Shown here: in pieces, positions 13,042 to 24,327 of the stretch
How the letters are laid out: every line of letters begins with the position of its first letter
Numbering within the stretch: position 1 is the first letter of the stretch
Source: Brachypodius melanocephalos
Taxonomy: Eukaryota > Chordata > Aves > Passeriformes > Pycnonotidae
Direction: 5' to 3'
Assembly: GCA_013398615.1 (NCBI GenBank)
Contig: VZSR01000514.1
Span: 7,338,962 to 7,402,961, forward strand
Length of the DNA: 64,000 bases
The notes under the pieces: model-generated
Databases searched by the model: none
Told to the model about the DNA's origin: nothing
What the model saw: only the letters and a program-made list of their open reading frames with translations
Translations under genes and position numbers: made by a program

Positions 13042-14413
13042 GGCACCTTGACAGACATTCCAGCTGAATGGAGCTGCTCCTTTTGGGACCTCTCTGTTCC
13101 TGCCCTTCACCAGCTGCTTAGAGTAACTCCTGAACATTTTCTCTGCTATTTTATTGGCAGAATTTCTCTCTGCTTTCCACTCTCCTCGAGCAGATAGTTT
13201 TCCTCTCTGGTGACTACATCAATGGATAAATTAAGTTTAGGATCACAACTGTATTTCTAAGGAAATTCCATGATTCCTCTCAGCTCTGCACTCTGCAGCT
13301 CCTGCCCACTGCTGAGATATTCATCCTCACTCCTCTGCCCTAACACACAAACAAAACAAGCTGTTACCAAACAGGGACTTCAGAGTTTATGAGAGAGTGC
13401 CCTGGCCTATCCTGTTTGGCTTTGTTAGGAAACCATGTCATTACAGCCAAGTAATCCCACTTCCATCAAAAACAAGCACAGAGGTGGATCACACATTCCT
13501 CCTGTCTGACACTTGTCACACCAGCTTCAAGGACAAATTCTGTAAAATTCCAAATTGCTTCTTCTTTTTTTCTGAAAGTCTGGTATCAAGGACCTTTGGA
13601 GTGTTGTGTTTCTGGCTCTCTCACATCTGTAAAAATATCCCTTGGAGAGTGCTATGAACATAGAGAGATTATAACTACTGAATTTACCATTTTTTCTTAA
13701 TATTTCTAATGAGCTGTCCCAGTGGCTAGGGGTGACAACTCAAATTTTTGGTTTAAAAGAAAAGCAGCATGTTGGAAAAGGGAGGTGGGTGCCATAGGAA
13801 ACACCTAAAAAAAGAAGAAGTTGAGAACAGTTGAATGAGGCAAACGAGAGGGGAGGAGGTGAGATTAATGGAAGTCCTGCCATGGAAAAGATCAGTAAGG
13901 GAAGTGTAGAGGAAAGGAATCTGACCAAAGTTGTTGTTGCAGAGAGGGGCTTAAGCTGCCAAGTGTGCAGTCCTTAAGTTACATTTACCACTGTGCTTGT
14001 TGTACACCTTCACCCATCCCATCACAGCTGGAACAAACCAGGACCCTGTGATCTGATTGACCCCAGCAGCAACCTGCATGCAGCATTGTCAGTGCAAGAA
14101 ATGCAATGAACAGCAAAACTGAGTGGTGGGGCAGGATCCCTTCCCACATCCTGCTGGGAACAGTCCCCCTCAAGCAGCCCAGGGTGCCACTGGCTGTGGG
14201 GAACATTGTTTTATGGTCAGCTGGTGTCTGCCAGGACCCCCAGGCCTCCTTCTGGCACATGGGTCCCCTCTGTGCACAGACCAATGTGAGAGCTTATTCC
14301 TCTTTCAAGTACAGGTCTTTGCATTTCTCTTTGCATTAAACTCTTTTAAAAAGGACAAAACACTCAAAACAAAACGCTTAACCTGTGCGTTCAATTTGCT
14401 TTAGGTGGCTGGA

Positions 14414-17400
14414 ATGTGGATTGTTGCATTTTATCTCCTCGGCAGAGTAGCAGGTGAGAAATTGTATCTTTAAACACTGCCACTAGAAAGTGAATTCAGA
14501 TGAAGTGGTACATAGCAGATGATGACTGTTATTTTCCTTTACATTGAAATTGTAGCATGATTTGTGGGTCATTGTAGGGCAATGTCTATTACAGTGCATG
14601 GAACTAATGCTAAAAGGCTCCGCTGTGTTTAAAATTTATTTTTAAGACCTCAAGAGACATAACTCTGTGCTGAAAATCCACACAGAAATTCAAAGTTGCG
14701 TGTCCTATCAAGGCAATGCAAGATCTGTCTTTCCATTGCTGCTCTGTACAAAGAATTGGTCAGCAACAGGGTGCTCAGCACAACAATGCTAAAACATAGA
14801 AGTTGAATGTAAGTGAGCATGAGACCCATTTGATCTAGAAAAAGCCATTATACTGAAGGAAAGATTCTTATCATTCTTTGTACAAGGCTACCTTCATTCC
14901 CATGGCAGAGACACAATGCTTTGGAGTAGAAGGTGTGCAGGAGCAATTCTAACAAGCCTTTCTTACTAGGCTGTGTTTTAAAAAGGAACTGAACTAATCC
15001 TTTACAAGCCTAGAAAGAGAAAGTGGTGTCAAAGCACTCTGTGGGTCTTGGTTTATCCTCCTTTACCTGGTTTATTTAGCTCCACTTGTGTTCCCACTTC
15101 AGGCAATACACACAAAGGACACGTAAATGACCTTCAAAAAATTAATTTCAAAATCAGTCATAAAATTTCAATCCTTATGTTTTTGCTCTTCAAACAGCTT
15201 TAGTCTCAAATACACCATCAAGCAAGGGAATCACACATACAAATGAGTTGTTTCTTCTACTCTAGGTAAAGAAGTTTGCTACCCCAGGCTTGGCTGTTTT
15301 ACAGATGACCCACCCTGGTCTGGGGTACCAGGGAGGCTTCTGACAGGTTTGCCTGATTCTCCAGAAGAGATGAACATCAGCTTCTCTCTCTACACCAGAG
15401 AAACAGGAAACAACTCACAGGTGACATTTATTTTTAACATCAAAAGCTGACTGAACCTAAAAATGTTTGTGGGTCTGTGTCAGTCACCATAGGCAAACAA
15501 GTCAGAATCAGAAGATAGTTTGAAGGTGCACTAATGCTTTGGGGTAATACACACAAAAAAAAATGTTATGAATGAACTACAGGGCACAAGAAGTTTCCTG
15601 GTATTTTCCTGAAAGTTTAGGATATAGGTTATGGCAGAATACCTATTGCATGTATTTAAGTCTCTGAGGAAGGTTAAAGCACATAGGATTCACTCAGCAG
15701 CAGGTTGCCCAGCACTTCTGTTGTTGATGAATAAATCAAAATACAGCTTCCACTATTTCCCCTTAAACTTCAGCATATCTGTGATCTAGGACACAGCCCC
15801 TTCCACACCCAAACTCCCTGAGCTCACATCACAGCCCCTGCATTTGTCTGAGAACAATACAGACAGATAACATTCTCAAGGAAAACCAGATCATTATGTA
15901 GCTTGCAGCAATGTGTGAAGATCAGCTTCACCCCTGCTGCCTGCAGTGCTTGCATGAAGTTCTTCCAGCCTTTCTGGGGTGGCTGATGAGAAAAACAGGC
16001 TGCAGCTCAGGAGCAGAGCAGCACACTGAAGACAAAGGTCAGGTCAGGACAAGGACAAGCCGGAGCAGGAATTGTGGAGATGATGGGCTACTCCCTGGAG
16101 AAACTCATCACCTTAGGCCAAGAGATACCCTGTGACAATGTGGCAACTTTTAGGGTGCTTCGTGTTGTGCAAAAGGGGGTCCTTCATACAGGATAGATGG
16201 GAGCAGCAAAAACCACAAGGGTACAATTTCTGTGGAAACCATAGTGGAACTGAGAAGGATGAGATTTTTGGTGCCTAGGTTCCAAAACCACAGATTTTGT
16301 CCTGTCAAAGTAGAGTTCCTTTAGTCCTGAGGGTATGACCTAGCTGACTTTTTAAAATGTTTGAAAGCAGGAACAGATAAAACTTTTTTTTTTTTTTTTT
16401 TAACCTATAGGTGATCTCGGCAATAAACTCCTCGACCATCCAGAAGTCACATTTTTCCTCACATAGGAATACCTCCTTCATCATTCATGGATTTGGCAGC
16501 ACTGGGAAAACAGGCTGGGTGGTAGAAATGTGCCTGGTATGGGACAGTATCCTCTGGCTCCTGTCAGCCCTGTTGGTATCCCTTAGGCATTAATGTCCAC
16601 CATGCATTTTACAGTTCATTAGGTAGTAGAAGATACAAACCAAGAATTAAATTTCACACATGCCAAAGTGTTGCCAATTGGGAAGATGCAGCACAGTCAA
16701 GGCCCCTTGGTCCTCTCTGACATAATTTTTCTCTAGAGTTTCCATTCACAAACCCTGCAGATCAGATCAGATCAGATCAAAGCAATAACAGGACAGAGCT
16801 GTCCCCAGCCTCTACACCCCTGCCCAGACATGGGAATAGACACAAATCCACAGCTGCTCCCAGCTGAACCTTCCTTCAGTCCAAGGGCTTGGCTTGTAAA
16901 GCTCAGGTTTCAGTCTATAAATACTGCCCTGGCTCACCACTATTCATTTCTTAGAGACAAAAACACCCAACCTGAACAACAAAACCCAAACAAACAAACA
17001 AACATAAGAACACCACCAAACTTTTTGCGTTTTGTTTGATTAAAGAGTTCAGTGGAAAAAACCATGTCAAATATGAAATGTGGAAGCTCCCACAAACCCA
17101 GCAGAGTGTACCAGACAAGCAAGGTCTGCTCTGCTTGCTGCTGCTTCTGTGCTGGCAGGGAAAAGGCCAAGCTGGGAAAAGACACCATTGGATACTAAAT
17201 CACAGATCAGCAGCACNNNNNNNNNNNNNNNNNNNNNNNNNNNNNNNNNNNNNNNNNNNNNNNNNNNNNNNNNNNNNNNNNNNNNNNNNNNNNNNNNNNN
17301 NNNNNNNNNNNTCTCTACACTACCAACTCATGGTCACCAAAGGAGAGCAGTGAGTCCAGGATGCATTATTGTTTCACTTCTGTTTTCCTTGTCATTCACC

Positions 17401-20400
17401 TTTAACTGTTGTTCATGGATTAATTTTTGTTAGCACTCCTTGTTCCATCTCAAACCTGAAGTGACCTTTAAGTAAACCTTCTTGTTCACAGAAAGCTGTA
17501 ACTGCAGACTAACACATGATTCTTCCACTGGAAAAATCACTATCTCTGCAAAGTAACCAATGCTTTCTTTGCTGAAATAGAACCTTTCTTCTCTCCTCCA
17601 TTTTTTTTTAAAGTCTGACATGACTTTCACAATTTTAAACCCAGGTGGTAAATAAGACTACTTCTTACACAATTCAGTTAAACTACCAACATCCCTCAAA
17701 CAAAGTCACAATACTGTACCTAAAATCTACTGTGCAGTTGTATGGCATTTCAGAAGTATTTCAAATACAGAAGTGGTGTATAAAGTAAAATATTTTTATT
17801 ACAGTTTTCATAATTGATATTTTTTGAGGAATTGCTTGTTATATGCTGTTTTGTGTTTCAGTGTGGTACAGGCGACAGCAAAGAGTCCCATTTAGTAAAG
17901 AGTGAGAAATTTCATTATTATGTTATGTTTTAATCCTCATTCCAGTTTAAGTTGAATCTCTGATTGTTATTTTGTTTCTTTAACTACTTTGCTTTGTGTG
18001 TTCCCACCCAGCTGTTACTGGAAGTGGAAAACATCAACTGCATTGCTGTGGATTGGAAAGAGGGAGCAAAAGGCACCTACGTCAGTGCAGTGAACAACAT
18101 CCGTGTGCTGGGGGCTGAGGTTGCTTATTTCATCACTACTCTGCAGGTAAAGGACCCTGCTTCACCGCCTGCAATTCCTCACTGCACGTACCGGGGTTGT
18201 GACACTGCTGCTTTGGGTTTGGACCTCGTCCTGTACGGTCAGGCAGGGCTCTGCTGTGGACATCCAGCTAATTATATTAATTATCGGACCTGAGAGGGCT
18301 TCTGACAGCCACGGAGGACACCAATGAAGCCGAGGCTGAGATGTGCCCATGAATTAGAGACCAGCAGGTGGCAACGTCTCCATAGGATGCTGCAGGCAAG
18401 GCAGCATTCCATGGAAATGAGGACGGTTCGGTGCTCGCCAGTTTCCCAGCATTACATACACATGACAAGTGCATTAATATCTCAGCCTAGCACCACCAAA
18501 ACGAGCAGTGGCTGCCTCACTTGGTGATCCCGTGTTTGCTGTCTACAGGCTCGATAAATTGTGCAGGTGCCTCCTGCCTGTGAGCATCCTGTTCCCAAAG
18601 GTGGGCGCTCACATTTACAGAGTGCAGAACGGCTCACTTGCAAAGTCTGTGCAGCAACCTCTCCCTCTGATTCCAGAAAGGCTCACGAGTACTTGGAGCA
18701 GCTGAAAATCGGAATCTTGCCTGGCACTGGGCTTGACCCTGGCCAGGATTTGTTCATCTTAAAGTGCAGCAAGAGGGAGTTCAGAGCCCATGAGGCAAAG
18801 TGCCAACCTTGCAAGCTCAAAGAACACTTTACCAAATTCTGCTGGCATACAATCTGCTGTTCCTTCCTAGGAAAATCATGTGTAGCCTCACACATTTGGC
18901 TTCTGGATCCTTCTCCTCTATGTATAAATATCAGGTCATTTGAAGAAGTGTTCAATTTCTTATTTAGCCTCTATCACTGCATCATGTGCAGTCTAGGGCA
19001 TCCTTTCTTCCCTTACAAAAATGCATAAGTGATGCTTAGACTTCTTTTTCTTTTCCCTAATTTAAAAATTTCTGGAGTTTCACTCTCAGAAAGGTTCAGC
19101 TGCATTGTAAGTGGAAGCACTGCAGTAAAAAGTTTTCAGAGGACTCTGCCATCTAACAATACAGGCAGACAGGCCCATTCTCCAGATCTGCTTTAATTTT
19201 GGTACACACATTACAAAACTTAACGTAAAAAACTCAAGCAATTAGCAACCTTGTTGGTTTTGGTTGCTACAAAACCCAAAGAATGTGTCACCTCTGTCTC
19301 CCTTTCCACCTTCAATGCAAGTGTAATATCTCAGCAGTGCAGGCCTTGTACAGGTAAAGAGGAGAAGGGACATCACCCCACCTGAGCTTGCCAGTGAAAA
19401 TCTTATTCATTATGTGATATATTCTAGATAGAGAATTCTAAATGGAGAATATTTATGTGACCAAGAAAAGGGCTGCAAAGTAGAATAAATTTAAAAAGTA
19501 GGATCATTTTTATGGAAGATGATGTTAGGCATTGATCCAAATGGGAAAGATGGTCCATATTTTGTCACACAGGATAATGGAATACAGCAAGCATATGCCA
19601 ACACTACAACAGTGAACCCTTCATCACTCTGCATGTAAAATTCCAGATGGGACCATTTTTCTGTCAGTTCTCAGTGTAATTTAAACATCAATTAACTCAA
19701 GGAACTCCCCCTCTGTTTGCTATGCAGAAAAAGTCAGCCTAGATGTTCCCAGAGGCCCATAATGTCAGACCTTCTCTTTGCTTGTTATTCAAAGCCTGTG
19801 TTCTTATCTCCTACCACCACCACCACCACTTTAATGGTCAGAAAATGTTCGGGTACTCCCCTTACGAAATCCATTTAATTGGCCACAGCCTGGGAGCACA
19901 CACTGCAGGAGAGGCTGGAAGGAGGATCCGAGGCATCAGGAGGATAACAGGTAGGCTGCTCACCAAGATGCACAGCTAACAGTGTGTGTTTAAAGCAGAA
20001 AAGTTCTTGCCACACACTGGAATTAAGTTATTGGCAGTGCTGGAGGTATCTGTCATGAGAGCAGACAGAATTTATGCTTCTCAGAAACAGGGTAATTATT
20101 ACTTTTTTTTTTTTTTTTTTTGGTGAAGTACTCTTTAGTGGAAGGACAAGCATAGCTAAAATGTTTGTAACACTACCATCATTCACTGGTTTACATCAAG
20201 CCCCACACAAAGCAACAAAGAACCCTGAGTTTTCCCTATTTACAGCTTTAGACAGTAATAAGTTGATGGGTAATAAATGCCTCCTTCCTAGTAATATAAT
20301 ATGGCATTATATCATCTATTGAAAAAATATTTTACTTCTCTGGAGTAAGTTTCCAGAAAGGTTTACAAAACCACGCTGTTTGCATATTTTTTATAGTTTA

Positions 20401-23400
20401 GCTTGGAATTCACATCGTTATTGGGCTTGCCTTTTGCAAAACTAAACACCTGATTTCATGAGTTGGCAAAAGATATATTAACACGTGCAACACTTCTCTG
20501 TCTTCCTCAACGAATAAATGTGGGGGTTTTTTTTAGGTTTAGACCCTGCTGGGCCCTACTTTGAAGGCACTCCTCCCATGGTGAGACTGGATCCTACAGA
20601 TGCAGACTTTGTTGATGTTATTCACAGCAATGCTGCTCACTTTCCTGCAGCAGGTGAGTGCTCCTGTGCCAGAGGGTGCCTGCAGGGATGGGCACAGCAC
20701 CAGGACCCTGACACCTTCCCATGCATGTCTCAGGGTTTGGAATGTATAACACCACTGGGCACCTGGACTTTTACCCAAATGGAGGAACTGTGATGCCTGG
20801 ATGCGCTGATTTAATCCCAGAGATGAAACCAAGTGATTTTGAAGCCATCATTGCAGGTAAAGGTACAATTCCAATGTGCAGCCTGTTTTATTTTTGTTCT
20901 GTTCTGAATCACGAACTGTGAAAATTGCCCACTGTTCGGGAGAAAACAGGAAAACAAAATTGCTTTTTCCCTGTTTACTCCCAAGTTAAAAAGGAAGTAA
21001 GAAACAGCAAAGGCAGGAACAGAACAGTGCTCCACAGAGAACTCTGCAGGGAAAGGAGGTCTCATGCATGCCCAAGCTTTGCTTCTGTAATTTGAAATTG
21101 GATGCAAACCCCAAAAAGGCAGGAAACAGGGAGCCTACAGGTCCAACAACCCCAGCAGGAGACTGTCCAGGCTGAGAAAGGCAAAGTCAGCAGCATGACA
21201 ACACCACCTCTGGTTTCTTGTAGATGCTGTAAAGGGCATCCAACACTTCCAAGGCATGAATTAGGTAAAAGCACTGAGTGCTTCCAGGGGCTGTGCATGC
21301 CTCACCTCTGAACATGAGACCTCTGTCTTGTCAGAGATTCTGGACAGTTTGGTGGGTTCTCCATGCTCTGTTAAGGCCTTAAAACTGTAACAAATGTTAT
21401 CTTGCTATGACATCTCATATAAATATATATATATACACACATGTGTGTGTGTTTATATGTGTGTGTATATATATATAAAACTGTCTTCTTAAGAGGGACT
21501 ATTACATCACAGCAGACCAATGCATCCCCCATTTGCAATCTTAGGGTAATGGTACACCGTTCTCCAGATAAAACACAAAAACCCAGCAATTTCTCCTGCA
21601 ACTAGAAATTCAGACCAAAAAGAAATTATTTCAGTCCCTTGCTGCTGTTCTGTTCTGTGCCTGAGCTGTTTCCATGGTGAGACAAGTGCAACTCTTGCAG
21701 AGGATAAGGGGTGGTTATTTCACCAAAGCTCATGAAGTTTTTCCCAGCAGACACTACACTCTTTGGGGGGTGCCACCACTCACGCAGCCACGAGTTTTAT
21801 TTTGCAAGTATCCTCTACCCCACCGGGTACCTGGCATATCCCTGTGACTCCTATGAAGACTTTAAGAAAGTAAGTATTTCAGCCCAGGAAGGGGTAAGGT
21901 GTGAATAAAATCTTCCCATGGTGTGGCTGGGCAGGAGGAAGCACAGCACACAGCACTTCAGCTGTTCCACTCTGGAAAAGGAATCCTGGATGATGCCACC
22001 AAAATATTGGGGACAAAAAAATGGAAGCTTGTGGAATTCTCACTCCCAAACCTTATTGAAAGGGGACATAAGTTAGGTAGATCTATCCTATTAATTCCTA
22101 CATTTAGAGCCTCCAGAATCTTGGCTGCTCTCTAATTTACCTTGGACACTGATTAGAGCAACTAAATATCTGCACCTATGAATGATGCTCCTTTCATTTT
22201 CCCCCGTTTGTGAACACAGGCAAGTTTCCCATGACCAGGAGGGTAAAACTGGCCTACATTTTTCACTAGACTCTAACTGAAAAATGTTTGAACTAATAAG
22301 TTCCAGGCTGTTACCATACACAGGCATCAAACCTGCTCATTCTGCACCCTCTTGGGTGTAGGAGCCACAATCTAAAATAAGTTTATTGGGTTTTGGTGTT
22401 AAGTGATGAAAACAGACAGCACTGCCACAGCTTTGCAAGATCAGAATAGCATCTGGAGCCTTAATTTCATAAAAGCTAGCACAAAAAAACAACATTCCTC
22501 ATTAACTGATGCTGTTATTTTCCCTAGGGAATCTGTTTCCCATGTCCACAGGAGGGATGTCCAATGATGGGCCACTATGCTGACAGATTCCCAGAAAAAT
22601 TGCACAGGGTAGACCAGAAGTATTTTCTAAATACAGCAGCAGATGAGCCTTTTGCTAGTAAGTGGAGAAGGTTTGTTACAGTTGTTCACGAGTTTGAAAA
22701 GTGCCTCGATGTGATTTACAGCCACGCACCTGTGCTGCTCCTATAAATAACTGCTCATAGCTCTGACAGAAAATGCTGCATTAGTTATGTAATGTGGCAT
22801 TCGAGCTCACCAATGATAATCTGGATTTAGTTTTGTTTTTATTTATGCAGCTTGGAGACAAAAAGTATCTATCAAATTGTCTGGTGTAAAGAAAACGAGG
22901 GGAGACATAAACCTGGTTTACCACGACACACTGGGGAACTCAAAAGAATACGAAGTTGCCAGGTAAGTTAAATTAATATTTTTCTACAGCTTTTAATGCT
23001 GCTAACATTAATCTACATACTACCCACATGTTTAAGCAGTGTTATCACTCATCCTGCATTGCAAATGTTCTGCTTAACATCAGATAAGAAAGAAGTTATT
23101 ACTTAAGGAAGAACCATGAGGGCAGATGGTTGTAAAAAGGCAATGGAAGGCATTTCCATTTCCATGAGTTCTGTGTTTCTGAACTCCAGGTGAGTGATCC
23201 CTGCCAGCTCATCACTCAAGGGCTCTGAGGACAGCCCCAGCCTCACTCCTATCCTCTCCCCATGGCCTCCTGCCACAGAACAGATCTAAAGAACACATTG
23301 AAAATGTTCTGTACTGGTTTTCACCCTCTCCTTGTTCAGAGCCCTGGTCCAGTGCCCTGTGCTCTTACAAAGAACAGCAAAAATGCAAATTTCTATTGTA

Positions 23401-24227
23401 AAAAGTGGGAAAGCCTGAAAATACGTGGAGAATGTGATTTATTTCAGTGGTCTCTGAACTGTTAAACTTAATGATGCCTTTTTTTCCTTCTATTCACAGT
23501 GGAGACCTCTCTCAAGATGATATTTACACAGAGTATCTTGATGTTGAAATCAACCCCAAAAATACTACAAAAATTGAATTTCTCTGGAATAAAGCCATAT
23601 TCTCTCTGCTCTGGGCAAGACTGGGAGCAGAAACAGTCAATATAATACATGGAGCAGATGGACGTAGGTAAGTGTACCCCATTTAGAGGTCAGAAGGCAA
23701 GTGGAAAATACCCTGAGAGAAAAGATGGAGACATGGCCTTAAATTGGACACGTGGTTTATAATCACCAGTGTGAATTTCTATAAGGAAAAGGACAAAGCA
23801 TTGTACTTTGGACAGAAAAAATTAAGAAAAATCAGATGTTTGACTATGCACCAGGGAATAACTGCCTGGAAAACAATACTACAATAATTTGAAATGTTTA
23901 GCTCTTCCACAGCAAAACAATTACAAACCAAGATAAAGCTTACTAAACCTCAAATTTTACAGCTGGTTCCCAAAAGAAGGAAATTCACCTTGCTACTGTT
24001 AATAGCAGATGCTAATAATCTTTGCAGCAGGCTTTTAGGAAGCCTTCAGTGGGATCATGGGTTGCCCTAACAACCCTCAAGGTGACAGCTGACACCCTTT
24101 CATTTTTCATTGGGCAAAAAGAGATAAATCTTGATTCAAGGATTTTTTTTTTTTTCTTCCCAGGTCGACTTTTTGTGGCCGTGGAACTGTGGCATATGGA
24201 GATCCTCAGTTACTCACACCTTGCTAG
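14414..24227 (+). CDS. PNLIPRP3: Pancreatic lipase-related protein, PNLIPRP3-like (copy B), complete
   Basis: Coding exons: 14414-14453, 15266-15420, 16411-16536, 18012-18146, 19842-19950, 20537-20653, 20734-20856, 21751-21869, 22528-22657, 22851-22962, 23500-23667, 24164-24227. They join without a frameshift into 465 codons, the family's usual length. A signal peptide (MWIVAFYLLG) precedes KEVCYPRLGCF. The catalytic Ser168 is in GHSLG, Asp191 in GLDPAGP and His278 in CHHSRS, so it should be an active secreted glyceride hydrolase. Ala193 and Pro195 are of the active type, unlike PNLIPRP1. The lid loop Cys251-Cys276 (ADLIPEMKPSDF) has no Trp. The PLAT domain starts near Trp353 and the protein ends LLTPC. 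The WIVAF leader, the lid and STFC near the end point to PNLIPRP3; that name is less sure than the family. Introns hold no other gene, and one contains an assembly gap. The start codon is discussed in the findings. Confidence 0.9.
16760..16779. repeat. (GATCA)4 simple repeat
   Basis: Four perfect GATCA units lie within the intron after exon 4 of copy B. Confidence 0.85.
17217..17311. other. Assembly gap (95 N)
   Basis: A run of 95 undetermined bases lies in the 16537-18011 intron of copy B. Exons on both sides join in phase 0 and the protein alignment to copy C is continuous, so no coding sequence needs to be missing. Confidence 0.99.
19813..19829. repeat. (ACC)n microsatellite next to exon 6 of copy B
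   Basis: ACC units lie about a dozen bases upstream of the acceptor of the exon that encodes the nucleophile Ser. The C-rich run may also serve as part of the polypyrimidine region. Confidence 0.7.
21422..21478. repeat. (TA)n-(CA)n-(TG)n-(TA)n palindromic microsatellite
   Basis: Alternating purine-pyrimidine DNA in intron 20857-21750 of copy B. Its core ACACACATGTGTGT is a perfect palindrome flanked by TA runs on both sides. Confidence 0.9.
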
Positions 24228-24321
24228 AGGTCCCCAAGGTCTGTACACGACAGCTGAGTAAACCCTCAGGCTTGTTCATGGGAATCTTGGCAAAAAACAC
24301 AATCAAAGCAAATTTTAAAAA

Positions 24322-24327
24322 AATAAA
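24322..24327 (+). terminator. Poly(A) signal of copy B
   Basis: AATAAA lies about 95 bases after the stop codon and is followed by a long T-rich run near 24350-24370. Position and context fit a short 3' UTR, as is usual for pancreatic lipase mRNAs. Confidence 0.65.

Noticed and set aside
13300..14404. Search for a TATA box and short first exon directly upstream of copy B exon 2
   Set aside because: No TATA-plus-donor pair like that of copy C was found in this stretch.
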